Positions 26,924 to 35,900 of a stretch of 64,000 nucleotides of DNA are shown here, piece by piece; the stretch's first letter is position 1; each line of letters starts with the position of its first letter. The notes under the pieces were generated by a model. It was given only the letters and a program-made list of their open reading frames with translations, ran no database searches and was not told the DNA's origin. This stretch comes from an uncultured Bacteroidales bacterium (GTDB lineage: Bacteria > Bacteroidota > Bacteroidia > Bacteroidales > UBA932): assembly GCA_900316795.1 (NCBI GenBank), contig ONEF01000002.1:124001-188000 (forward strand). Reading direction: 5' to 3'. Both the position numbers and the translations under genes were made by a program.

Positions 26924-27727
26924 ATGAAAACTCTTACCCAACAAACTGCCTGCAGCATAAAAACAGCTTCCGGCCACAAAATAGCTTTTTGGCTTGTAAC
27001 ACTGATAACTTTGAAGTTTCTCTCTCTAACTCCAGCCAATGCTCAGGAGCAAGACACCATAGCTGTAGAAAGGTTCATCCCGGACTTGAAAAAGATAGAG
27101 AACATTGTCAAAAACGACACTGACCGTTACAACTCCCTCATGGACAGGTTCAACAGCTTGACAGTAACCATGGAAATGCTGGAAGACGGCCCTATCTCTC
27201 CCTTTACATTTGAAGAATCTGCCATAATCTACTACGGCTATGCCTTCACTGAAAAATACAACCCATACTGCAGCTACGATTCCTTAAGATTCTTCATCCA
27301 GCAAAGAGACTGGGAAAAAGCGGAACAAGCTGCACTGGAAGCACTTAAAGACAACCCGGTTTGTATCGAACTGCTGGAACATCTGATTTTGGCGGCCGAG
27401 CAGAGGCAGGATGAAGAAGTAGCTTCCAGAGCCTTTGGCCAGTACATCATCCTTCTGACAACCATATCCCGTTCAGGAGAAGGAAAGACTCCGGACTCAC
27501 CTCTATTTGTGACCAGAGTTTCAGATGAATACTCCATTCTCAGATCGATCGGAGCCTCCCAACTCAAAGGGCAATCTCTGATAGACACCCCTTCCGGCAA
27601 ATGCGACAAGATGGTTTTCATGCTTCCTATGGGAGACACAGACGGTGACGGCATAGAAAACGAAAAAGAATATACATTATACTTCAATGTAGGCCTACCA
27701 CTTGGCTGGTGGAGCAAACAGTTTTAA
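26924..27727 (+). CDS. Exported protein, DUF4919-like
   Basis: 267 residues. A hydrophobic stretch (AFWLVTLITLKFLSLTPANAQ) near residues 21-43 acts as a signal peptide after an unusually long polar start. The mature part is helical with the Bacteroidota DUF4919-like pattern: FTFEESAIIYYGYAF, a TPR-like segment (DWEKAEQAALEALKDNPVCIELLEHLILAAEQ) and a C-terminal YTLYFNVGLPLGWW. Function is unknown. It forms a pair with the next gene, 9 bp downstream, and the two are flanked by the putative cassettes. Confidence 0.65.
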   Translation: MKTLTQQTACSIKTASGHKIAFWLVTLITLKFLSLTPANAQEQDTIAVERFIPDLKKIENIVKNDTDRYNSLMDRFNSLTVTMEMLEDGPISPFTFEESAIIYYGYAFTEKYNPYCSYDSLRFFIQQRDWEKAEQAALEALKDNPVCIELLEHLILAAEQRQDEEVASRAFGQYIILLTTISRSGEGKTPDSPLFVTRVSDEYSILRSIGASQLKGQSLIDTPSGKCDKMVFMLPMGDTDGDGIENEKEYTLYFNVGLPLGWWSKQF

Positions 27728-27736
27728 CTACCCCCT

Positions 27737-28036
27737 ATGAACAAGGTAAGAATCACTGCAATACGCCAGACCACCTATCCGGATCTGATTGCAAAATATG
27801 AGAACCCTATCCAGCACACCTGCGATGTAAGGGAAGGGCAGACCTGGATTTCGGAAGACGGCCAGCGTCCGGAGGGAATGTGCCCTTCAGCCTGGGACTC
27901 AATGAAACCGTTTGTGGAGTCCCTGGCCAAAGGAGAAGGCAACTTCTTTGACGGCTGGATGAAAAACCCAATGAGCGCAATGATCAGCTGCAACGACGGC
28001 TTCCGCCCCTTTACCTTTTACCTGGAGGTTGTATAG
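27737..28036 (+). CDS. TIGR04076-like small protein
   Basis: 99 residues without a signal. The pattern HTCDVREGQTW, PEGMCPSAWDSMKPFVESLAKGE, and ISCNDGFRPFTFYLE matches the small TIGR04076-type proteins with conserved Cys residues and a C-terminal C-x-D-G-x-R-P. Function is unknown. It follows the DUF4919-like gene by 9 bp, and its stop lies 4 bp before repeat copy 2 of the 30-bp element. Confidence 0.7.
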   Translation: MNKVRITAIRQTTYPDLIAKYENPIQHTCDVREGQTWISEDGQRPEGMCPSAWDSMKPFVESLAKGEGNFFDGWMKNPMSAMISCNDGFRPFTFYLEVV

Positions 28037-28040
28037 TCTA

Positions 28041-28070
28041 ACTCAGCAACTTACAAGGCACCATCGCCGA
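28041..28070. repeat. 30-bp 3'-end repeat, copy 2
   Basis: ACTCAGCAACTTACAAGGCA followed by CCATCGCCGA; identical to copy 1 at 25981-26010 except for one base. It lies directly 3' of the higA stop codon on the minus strand (1 bp between). Confidence 0.85.
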
Positions 28071-28071
28071 A

Positions 28072-28437
28072 TCATCCCGCAAGTACTATTGCCGGAGAGA
28101 TATTTAGTTTTGAAGAGATGATCCTTGCCTGCTCAAAGGTAGGGTTGACCTTTCCTGATAAAATAGCACTCAGCCTTGGTGCTGTTATTCCGAGCATTGC
28201 CGCCATCTCCTTTTGAGTAATATTGTACTCAGCAATACGTGCATTGATTGTTTCCGACAGGCTGGGAAGCTCTATGGGAAAATGCTCTTTCTCATACTCT
28301 TCTACAAGAGCTGAAAGTAAATCCAGTTCAACAAGCCTCGGATCATCAGACGGTGTATCTTCCCCTGTCTCAAAAAAAAGAGCATCTATCCTTTTCATTA
28401 TGGCATTATATTGCCTCTCGTTTTTTATCTGTACCAT
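28072..28437 (-). CDS. higA: HigA-type antitoxin (XRE HTH)
   Basis: 121 residues from the ATG at 28437, which has an AGGAGG ribosome-binding site 6 bp upstream, overlapping the toxin stop region; the longer frame to 28464 is therefore rejected. The N-terminal half is helical and acidic. The C-terminal half is an XRE HTH (NARIAEYNITQKEMAAMLGITAPRLSAILSGKVNPTFEQARIISSKLNI). It lies directly downstream of a HigB-type toxin, the toxin-first order of higBA modules. It should neutralise the toxin and repress the operon. Confidence 0.9.
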   Translation of the reverse strand: MVQIKNERQYNAIMKRIDALFFETGEDTPSDDPRLVELDLLSALVEEYEKEHFPIELPSLSETINARIAEYNITQKEMAAMLGITAPRLSAILSGKVNPTFEQARIISSKLNISPAIVLAG

Positions 28438-28447
28438 GTTCTGCCTC

Positions 28448-28741
28448 CTATACTTTTGAAACATCTATCTTGTCATATTCCTTATGAGTTCCCATAAAAC
28501 GGATATATACCAGCCCCGGGATGAACTTGATTGCTGCTACCAACCGGTACCGATTCCCTTTTATGTTGAAAACAAAATGTTGATTTCCCACATAATCGAC
28601 TGAGTTAAAGTCATTCTTGATATCTGCGACAGATTTCCAATGCGCCCCACAGACCTTGATATACCATTCTGTCAAAGGCAACCTTGCATCAGAATGAACA
28701 GACCAAAAATCCCTCAAAGTTGATACAGCAATCACCCTCAT
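28448..28741 (-). CDS. higB: HigB-type mRNA interferase toxin
   Basis: 97 residues from the ATG at 28741; a TTG three codons upstream overlaps the promoter and is rejected. The sequence follows the HigB family: MRVIAVSTLRDFWSVHSDARLPL, TEWYIKVCGAHWKSVADIKNDFNSVDYVGNQHFVFNIKGNRYRLVAAIKF and the C-terminal IRFMGTHKEYDKID. Family members are RelE-like ribosome-dependent mRNA endonucleases. It is complete and apparently intact. It is followed by higA with a 10-bp gap. Confidence 0.92.
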   Translation of the reverse strand: MRVIAVSTLRDFWSVHSDARLPLTEWYIKVCGAHWKSVADIKNDFNSVDYVGNQHFVFNIKGNRYRLVAAIKFIPGLVYIRFMGTHKEYDKIDVSKV

Positions 28742-28747
28742 ACAACA

Positions 28748-28779
28748 CAAATTTATGAATTATTAAATTAATAACAAAA
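28748..28779 (-). promoter_or_regulatory. Promoter of higBA (leaderless layout)
   Basis: On the minus strand TTTTG (28779-28775), exactly 19 bp, then TAAATTTG (28755-28748): a near-ideal Bacteroidota promoter. Its -7 box ends six bases before the higB ATG, so transcription should begin at or very near the start codon. Confidence 0.75.
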
Positions 28780-28826
28780 TTATCCGAAAAATAATCGCCT
28801 AATCAGCACCATTTCATTCACTCGCT

Positions 28827-28895
28827 CAAATCTACAGCCCTAACTCCCTCTCCACCAAACCATCCGATAAAATTTACCCTATGCAATCCCGGAAT
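28827..28895 (-). repeat. Dispersed 69-bp repeat, copy B
   Basis: Ungapped match to copy C at about 52 of 69 positions and to copy A at about 49. Similarity to C extends further on the CAAATC side (ATTCACTC just before it on the plus strand). It lies about 85 bp upstream of higB. The near-palindrome at the other end is CAATCCCGGAATTG. Confidence 0.8.
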
Positions 28896-28984
28896 TGTAA
28901 AAAACTGACCAACTATTTTCAAGAAGAACGCAATACCAGGAAAGTGTTTCCTAAGCGAAGTAACAACCAAGCCATCCTTCTTTC

Positions 28985-29262
28985 CCAACCCAAAAACTCA
29001 AGCACCATCGGATCCTTTATCACCTCAGAAGGTGTCTCCGGAATCCTTTCTTTACGAGCAACCGCTAGAACAGCCTCCTTGTCATTACTCAGTAACAGCC
29101 TCTCATACAGCATTGAGTTTATCTGCCTCTCCAACTCTCTGCTCGTCCAGGCATTATTAACGGCCTCTAATTCATAATATTCTCTTTTAGAAGCATCTGA
29201 GATCTGTATTAGGCGCCGAGATTGAGCTCAGTTTAATTGGGAACGCAGTGCGTTCCCAATTG
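28985..29262 (-). pseudogene. DUF1016/YhcG-type nuclease gene remnant
   Basis: The minus strand encodes a well-kept core fragment, RRLIQISDASKREYYELEAVNNAWTSRELE followed by RQINSMLYERLLLSNDKEAVLAVARKER and SEVIKDPMVLEFLG, the middle part of DUF1016 PD-(D/E)XK nuclease-like proteins. Upstream, in a shifted frame, codons for GNALRSQL remain at 29236-29260, followed by a deletion. Downstream of EFLG the frame runs into unrelated sequence and stops; the nuclease domain is gone. There is no start and no catalytic region. Copies B and C of the dispersed repeat lie on its two sides. Confidence 0.8.
29235..29261. repeat. Perfect 27-bp palindrome within the DUF1016 remnant
   Basis: AATTGGGAACGCA, one base, then TGCGTTCCCAATT: 13-bp perfect arms. 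On the minus strand it overlaps codons for GNALRSQL of the degraded DUF1016 gene, so it may be accidental coding symmetry sharpened by mutation or a small inverted duplication. There is no U-run, so it is not a typical terminator. Confidence 0.6.
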
Positions 29263-29321
29263 GATATAAACAATAAAATTGACGACAAAATTTCAATTGC
29301 CTTACCCCAAATTCACTCCCG

Positions 29322-29390
29322 CAAATCTACACCCGCTCTACCCCCTCTTGCAAACCATCCGGTAGAATTTACCCTGTACAATTCTGGAAT
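29322..29390 (-). repeat. Dispersed 69-bp repeat, copy C
   Basis: Third copy, without gaps against A and B, upstream of the DUF1016 remnant on the minus strand and just beyond the terminator of the defence operon. The near-palindromic end reads CAATTCTGGAATCG. Confidence 0.8.
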
Positions 29391-29405
29391 CGTCCGGAAA
29401 TGAAC

Positions 29406-29435
29406 AAAAAAACAGGGAACCAAGAAGGTCCCCTG
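29406..29435 (-). terminator. Rho-independent terminator of the defence operon
   Basis: On the minus strand CAGGGGACC, 5-nt loop, GGTTCCCTG (9-bp stem with one G-T pair) followed by seven T. It lies 26 bp after the thpR stop codon and marks the end of the minus-strand operon starting near 40.8 kb. Confidence 0.88.
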
Positions 29436-29461
29436 AATAAAAACTCGCCGATATGCCTATA

Positions 29462-30052
29462 TTACTGCTCCTTCAGCACCTTGCTGTATAGCGTTCGGCC
29501 TCTGAACTCCCTGTAGTTCACAGTCTTCAGCCTCAGAGAAAACGACGGCACATCCACACTTCCAGCCAGCTCCCGCAGCCGCTCGGCATCTACCCTGGCA
29601 TCCCTATCCACGCGCCCAAGCGTCACGTGCAGCTTGAAGTCCGCCTCTATTATACAGCCGGCCGCTTCAAGATCCTGTCGCAGAGCATCCACCATTCGCA
29701 TAAAATTCTCCGGCACGGCTGTACTCGTCAGAAACAGCACTCCCCCGCCAGAACTCTTGCCAAAAGCGTCCAGCTTGTCAAACGTAAGCTCCGGCGCCTC
29801 AAACTGCTCAAGATGCCGCATAATTATAGCAATAACTTCCTCCCTGGAAGGCACTTTCTCCAAAAACGCCAGCGTAATATGATAGTACCCATTCTGCCAT
29901 CTGACAGGCACATACGCCTCCCGCATCACCTGCTTGAGCTCTCCCATCCACTCCGCCGACTGCCTCAGCAGCACCTCTATCTCTATATACGTCTGCTGCC
30001 CATTCCCGCCACTGCCCATTCTGCCACTATGCTTATTTCTGTTGTTATTCAT
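29462..30052 (-). CDS. thpR: 2'-5' RNA ligase-like / RNA 2',3'-cyclic phosphodiesterase
   Basis: 196 residues from the ATG at 30052 (the frame's TTG at 30064 is less likely). Two H-x-T motifs of the 2H phosphoesterase family are present: HITLAF near residue 61 and HVTLGR near 143, with the expected C-terminal LKTVNYREFRGRTLYSKV. Known ThpR proteins open 2',3'-cyclic phosphates on RNA. The N-terminal 20 residues are polar and probably disordered. It is the last gene before the terminator, 104 bp after the DUF4268 gene; possible roles include RNA repair or cyclic-nucleotide turnover linked to defence. Confidence 0.85.
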   Translation of the reverse strand: MNNNRNKHSGRMGSGGNGQQTYIEIEVLLRQSAEWMGELKQVMREAYVPVRWQNGYYHITLAFLEKVPSREEVIAIIMRHLEQFEAPELTFDKLDAFGKSSGGGVLFLTSTAVPENFMRMVDALRQDLEAAGCIIEADFKLHVTLGRVDRDARVDAERLRELAGSVDVPSFSLRLKTVNYREFRGRTLYSKVLKEQ

Positions 30053-30155
30053 AGCCTTAATCAAAAAATCATTTTCCTCAGCGATGGGAAATCCATAGAA
30101 AGGAAAAAACTTTTATTCAAAATGAAAGACAGTATTCTGTAATTATTATTTTGAA

Positions 30156-31097
30156 TTACTTCAATTTTTGAACAGAGTTTTTCAATACGGAAATAAAGCG
30201 CTTTGTTATTTCCAAGTCAACCTCAAAAATTCGGGGCCACTCATCTTCAGGATTATTATAGCCACCCTTTAACTCTGTCCAAATTGATTTTGCTCTGTAT
30301 CCTTCCTTATCATCCCATATAAGACCAGGTCCAAAATTATTGTCTATCGTTTCTCTATCTTTCAAGAAATGCTGGAAAATCTTAATATTATCTTCTTCTG
30401 CTCCCTTCCCTTTATCTATACGAAGCTCGCATCTAACATTGTCCTTTGTTACCCACAGATGCCATTGAATACCCCCAATTCCAGCGCCACTTGAGATAAA
30501 ACTATCTTTTGTAGCTGAAGAGTTCTTGAAAGCAGTCATAGATTTATCTGTCTTAAACACCTTAAGAAGACCAGTCCAGAATTTGAAACGCATTTCATGC
30601 CTTCGGGTTTCATTACGCTTAATTTGTCCTTTCTCTCTGGCCTCTACAGAAGGAGCAGCTTTAATTGTAAACAATGGTCCTAACGGAGATTCTCCTATGC
30701 GGATAAGCTGCAACTCCAGTAAATAAAAATCGCAGCCACTATCTGTCTCATTAAGCCAATCAACGGCATCTACATGTTCTTGCTTAGCTCTCTCCACTAT
30801 CCATATGGCCACCTTAGCATCGAATGCCGTACGATAAGTAATTATCTTGCCTAGATGATCATGATTTGAGTCCCCGAACTGATTCTCTATTACAACGCCA
30901 GAACCATCTTCCAACTCGGCCTGAATATCTACTCGAAAGTTTTCAGAAGTTTGCTCTGTTGATGGATTAAAAAGCTTAACATTAATGGCCTCAGAAACAT
31001 AATTCAAATTCTCTGCAAGCCACGGTGTAAACTCTCCAGATTCACTCTTAAAATGGTTTCTGAGATTAATTGTCTCTATTCTTTCAATCGTTTTCAT
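30156..31097 (-). CDS. DUF4268 protein with nuclease-like N-terminal domain
   Basis: 313 residues. The N-terminal half (FTPWLAENLNYVSEAINV, VDIQAELEDGSGVVIENQFGDSNHDHLGKIITY) has the arrangement of a restriction-endonuclease-like fold with D...E-x-Q in place of D...E-x-K. The C-terminal half (EMRFKFWTGLLKVF, WHLWVTKDNVRCELRI, FGPGLIWDDKEGYRAKSIWTELKGGYNNPEDEWP) is DUF4268. Such proteins are frequent in defence islands; the exact action is unknown. It is 88 bp downstream of the broken DUF262 gene on the same strand. Confidence 0.8.
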   Translation of the reverse strand: MKTIERIETINLRNHFKSESGEFTPWLAENLNYVSEAINVKLFNPSTEQTSENFRVDIQAELEDGSGVVIENQFGDSNHDHLGKIITYRTAFDAKVAIWIVERAKQEHVDAVDWLNETDSGCDFYLLELQLIRIGESPLGPLFTIKAAPSVEAREKGQIKRNETRRHEMRFKFWTGLLKVFKTDKSMTAFKNSSATKDSFISSGAGIGGIQWHLWVTKDNVRCELRIDKGKGAEEDNIKIFQHFLKDRETIDNNFGPGLIWDDKEGYRAKSIWTELKGGYNNPEDEWPRIFEVDLEITKRFISVLKNSVQKLK

Positions 31098-31185
31098 ATC
31101 AAATACTATTCTATTCTTTATATCGTAAAGATACGTCCCATATAACCTTGTTATTAACGTTTAGTTCTACTATTTCAAAACAAGA

Positions 31186-32880
31186 CTAACGCAATTCCCA
31201 CTTATCAGCAAAGATATCGATTAATGATGTTTGCCTATTCTCCACAACAGTAGGAGTCCATACGTCTTCGTTCAATACACCTGTAGTTAAGGTATAAGAA
31301 CTTGTGCCATTTTTAGACTTAAAATACTTCTCTTTCTTCTCTTCAAAATCATAGTTTTGCGCAGAAGAATTGATTCTTTTATTTAACGGAACAAGGTTCC
31401 CTATTTTGTGAATCCACTCTTTATGTTGCTCTTCCGTCCAATTTTTAGCCCAACCACTATCTGCATACATTGTTTGAGGCAAAACATGCTCGATTGAAAA
31501 AACTTTAGAGTCATATGAGGCGGATCCGTCAGAAACAAATGAATCAAGTCTTAGAATTAGATAATTCCTTTTTTTTGACGGCATATTATAAATATCTCCA
31601 TTTAAGTATCTTAAGAAGACATCCTTTTCCTCTAAGGTTAAATTCAATCTCGAACCATTATAACCAGATGAACTGTTACAAGATTCTAATTCTTCTAAAA
31701 TCTCAGCATACCTGGCAATTCTATGATTAACATCCCAAGAAGCTGTCCTCATAAAAACAGCAAGCCTTTCTAACTTTAGCAGAAAAGAATAAAAAGCATC
31801 TGTATTTGAAAAACATTTTATATAGTAACTCATAGCAACAGGCAACCAATCAGTATTGTCTATCTTATTAAGCCATTTCAAAATACCATTGACTTTGTCA
31901 GCATTATCGGCAGACTGATAACCATTATTTTTTATACAATCATAGGCACCAGAATACTTAAACAAGGTATTATCCATAAATGCCTTGGCCTTGGAAGGAG
32001 TCAGGTCATTAATAATGGATTCATTATATTCTTCTTGAATAGACTTCCTTGGCTTATTTTTCAGACGGATCATTCGTATTTGTCCAAGAAGATCATTAAA
32101 ACCATCTCGTGTTAAGTCCACCTCAGTATCTTCCCATTTCTTCGTATAACCAGGTCTATCATTCTCAGATAAAGCACCTATAACAACAGACTTGATAATA
32201 TCGCCTGGAAGAAGACTTAATCCCCTGGTATTCAATACAGAGAAGATTCTATATGCCGATATCATATCAGGTGTTGCAACTATTACAAGAAAACAATTAC
32301 TTACTAAGAACTTTGTGAAATTGTAAATAGAACTTTCATTATCAAACCTGTTAGAAACTAGATCTGATAACTCTTTTGTATTCTCAGCAATATGCTTTTC
32401 AGATTCTGAATTAAACATCTCAGACTTAATACTAAGAAGTTCATCCAGTTTTCCGTCTTGAATATAATACTTGAAAAAAGATCTCTCACGTTCTCTTATT
32501 GTCAAACGAGGGAAAGAAGGAAGATCCTCAAGTTCATTCCCTTCTTCCAAAATATATTTAGTCAGTAAACCTTTTCGGTAAGAATCACTGAGTTTATCAC
32601 GTTAAACAGATAAAAGAATTGTTAATGTTGTCAGACGTTGTTGACCATCAATAACTTCAGAACGTGGTTTCCCTTCCTCTTTTATCAAAACTATGCTTCC
32701 AATAAAATAGGTCTCATTCCCGCTTCCAGAATTGAACGTAGTAAAAATATCATCAAACAACTCATATGCTTGTTCTGTGTTCCAAGCATAAGGACGCTGA
32801 TAAGGAGGAATAAAAAACTGGAAATCTTTACTAAAGACATTGCTAATGCTGTATTCCTTTGCTGTGATTTTAGTACTCAT
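31186..32880 (-). pseudogene. DUF262-DUF1524 protein gene (GmrSD-like) split by one stop codon
   Basis: The minus-strand frame from the ATG at 32880 encodes a DUF262 domain (FIPPYQRPYAWNTEQAYELFDDI, GSIVLIKEEG, EVIDGQQRLTTLTILLSV), then a TAA at 32602-32604. The same frame continues without shift (RDKLSDSYRKGLLTKYILEEGNELEDLPS) to a C-terminal DUF1524 HNH-like domain (FSIEHVLPQTMY, GNLVPLNKRINSSAQNYDFEEKKEKYF) ending at 31186. The whole would be 565 residues. GmrSD-type proteins of this architecture use NTP through DUF262 and cleave modified DNA through DUF1524. One substitution (for example TTA to TAA) explains the break, so the allele is recent, or the base is an error. Confidence 0.85.
32602..32604 (-). 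other. In-frame TAA interrupting the DUF262-DUF1524 gene
   Basis: The codon follows ...LTILLSV in the minus frame; both flanking parts read in the same frame and join into one coherent protein. No alternative ATG lies close downstream, so the second part would need reinitiation or suppression to be translated. Confidence 0.85.
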
Positions 32881-32956
32881 TGCCTCAATATTTAAAAAGT
32901 TGATAAAAAGGAATTATATATTATGGTATTATTAATATGATACTTTAGACGCATTA

Positions 32957-35900
32957 TCAGGCACTTAAATAAGTCATATTATTAGGGATTATTACATTAT
33001 GTATATTGTCTATGTATTTGGCGAGCTGGACAAAGTACAAGTTGAACACATCTAGACGCTCAGTAAATGGAGCGTCGTTGGCTACTATCTCCTTGGTTAT
33101 ATCTCCATTCTCGCAAACATAACTGATAATAGTCATAAGGAATTCTTCCTGGTCTGAGTTCAGTTGAGCTCCAGAAATGAATTCACCGAACTTTCTGACC
33201 GCCTCTTTTCGGTCTATTCCAATAAGGGAACGGATAAATGCGCCAACATTGGAACCACAAGCCATATCGGTTGTAAACTTGTCATAATCGTCTTTATTGC
33301 CAAGTTCTTCCCAGAGGATCCTTTCGAGTTCCTTTATATCAGTCTCTGTAAGTTGCTGAAGGTTGTAGATTTTGTCCAGCACAGGAAGCTTTCTGTTAGC
33401 TGCAAGGAAATCCATAACCTTTTGCTTGTAGCTGACTCTTGGCAGCACACCTTCTCTTTCGCCCTCGTAGGTTATAACATCTTCTATATCAACAATAAAA
33501 CTCTTGCCTTTTTCTCCCAGAAGGAACTTCATAAGATCTCTAAGGTCTTTCCTAACCTTCTCTATCCATTGGAGAGAAATGTTCTCCCATGCAACAGGAG
33601 ATAAGACCTCTTTAATAGTTGCCATCTTTGCCTGGACTTGAGGAAGAGTGGCTTTTTCCTGAAGTTTATCCGCTATCAACTGAATTCGTTGAGCGCATTT
33701 GTCTGAATTAACATCCTCACTTAAGAGACCAAGTTCTACCGTCAAGGCAAGAACGTCGAATTTCTTGGCATTCTCCTCCAGAGTATTTTTAGGAAGCAGT
33801 GGAGCAATATCATTTTTCAGAGACAGTACATCCAGGTCAGAAATATAAACCCATGAATCCGGATCTTTGAAATGGCTTACAGCCTCCCACCTCTCCCTTA
33901 CGGAAATATGGTTATCTGACAAAACAGAAACTTGCTCTCTAAGAAGCTGTTTCAACTCGTCATGCAAACTCTTTGCAAAGGAATCTTCTTGCCATTTCTG
34001 ATGCTGCAGATGGAATGCAATGTCTGTCCTCAGTGCAAACAGTCGTTCTGTAAGCGAAGGTATACGAGGTGAAATATCTTTGCCGTCCGGATGACTGTCG
34101 AAATACTCGAAATTACGGCACCAGTCAAATATGTAGAAACACTCCTTGTCTTTTCCACAACCAAAGATATTCTCGCTCAACCTCGTACCACGGCCAATCA
34201 TCTGCATAAATTTGATTTTGCTCTTTACAACCTTGAAGAACACCAAATTCAAAACATCGGGCACGTCTATTCCTGTATCGAGCATATCAACAGATACCGC
34301 AATTTGAGGATCTTCGTCTCTGATTTCAAACTTTTCAATCAGGTCCTGAGAATATGTCACATAGTTATCTATCAAAGCGCAGAAACTCGAGCCATATTCC
34401 GGATAAAGGATATTGAAACGATTTACAATCAACTCTGCATGCCTGTGGTTGTATGCAAAGATAATTGTCTTGCCTATTCTTTCCCCGCTCTGCACTTTCA
34501 AGCCTGTTGTCATCAAGTCCTGCAAAACTGCATCAACAGTATCCTCATTGAAAATGTAGCTGAAAATCTCGTTGCTTAATATATCTCTATGATACTGTTC
34601 GGAGTTCAAATCCAGAGCCTTGCGTGTTTGTTCATACTCCCACACAATTTCCATCTGTTTCTTTTCTTCATCAGACAGGTTGTTGTACTTGATTCCTTCT
34701 TTTAGTATCATTGAGCCTCTCTTGAATCCATGATAATTCACGAGATAGCCATCTGCTACTGCATCTTCTAGTTCGTATGCATAGTTCGGCTGTCCCTGCT
34801 CCATTTCAAAGACATCATAAGTGCTCTTGTCCACTTCGTCACGAGGAGTTGCCGTCAAGCCCAGCAACATTGAATCAAAGTAATTGAAGATAGCCCCGTA
34901 TTTTCCAAAGATGCTGCGATGAGCTTCATCTATGATTATCAGATCAAATCTTCCTACAGAGAACTGCTTTTCATCTGTGTCTATGTAGTTTATCATTGTC
35001 TGGTATGTGGACAATACTACACGTGCATTAGTATCTTTTTCACTTCCGGCTTCACTGAGGACACATGTTGTTGTATTTGGCAAAAGCTTCACAAAGTTCT
35101 TGTGCGCCTGGCTTACAAGGCTAATACGGTCTGCAAGGAACAAAACATTCTTTACCCAACCGTTTCTTGTCAGCACATCAACCAGCGATATGGCTACTCT
35201 GGTTTTTCCTGTTCCGGTTGCCATTACAAGCAAAGCTTTCCTGTGCTTTTTGTTGTAATGCTCGCAAACAGCCTTTATCGCCATTTTCTGATATGGACGG
35301 TCCGTGATGCTGTCTTTGGGCGCAAAGTCTGAAATATCGGCTCTACCTCGCTGCTGGATCATCAATTCTAGATCTTTTGCCGTATGGAAACTATACAGCC
35401 TGCGAGGTGGATATCCTAGCCCATCTATGATGTTTGTCTCAAATCCGTTGGTATAATAAATGACCGGTCTTACTCCATATTGTGCTTCCAAACAATCGGC
35501 ATAAAGTTCTGCCTGATGCTTTCCTTTTATTGGAGATACGGCTGTCTTTTTGGCTTCAACCACAGCAAGAGGCAATCCATTTCCTCCGAAAAGGACATAG
35601 TCTGCATATCCTAAACCTTCAGAGTTCGGCATACCAACCAACTCCACCTCTATGCATGCTTTCAGCGGCTGAATAGCTCCTTCCACAGAAAGCACTTCCC
35701 ATCCAGCTTCCCGAAGCATCAGGTCTATAAACATCTTTCTTGTTTCCGCCTCTGAGATATCTGGATTTGACATCTCAACGACCGGTTCAGGGGATGAAAC
35801 CACCTCTTTATCTGCCGACGCGACAAGAGGATCTGAAGACTTCACGGAAACTGTATCAGGAACAGTTATTGAAATTTCTGCAAACCTTGGAATCAAAGTT

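Larger units (their letters stand above)
28041..28903 (-). mobile_element. Putative gene cassette 2 (higBA)
   Basis: The 30-bp 3' repeat, the higBA toxin-antitoxin pair and repeat copy B form a unit of about 860 bp organised like cassette 1. The 2-kb separation and unrelated gene content argue for two insertions with shared ends rather than a local duplication. The mechanism is unknown. Confidence 0.35.

Noticed and set aside
28881-29177. 98-residue plus-strand open frame over the DUF1016 remnant
   Set aside because: Low-complexity composition; the minus strand carries a clear protein family match, so this is a shadow frame.
29235-29261. The 27-bp palindrome as a terminator
   Set aside because: No U-run and it overlaps degraded coding sequence.
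32602-32880. Treating the DUF262 part as a separate small gene
   Set aside because: The following frame is in register and completes a DUF262-DUF1524 protein; its apparent start is an internal TTG.
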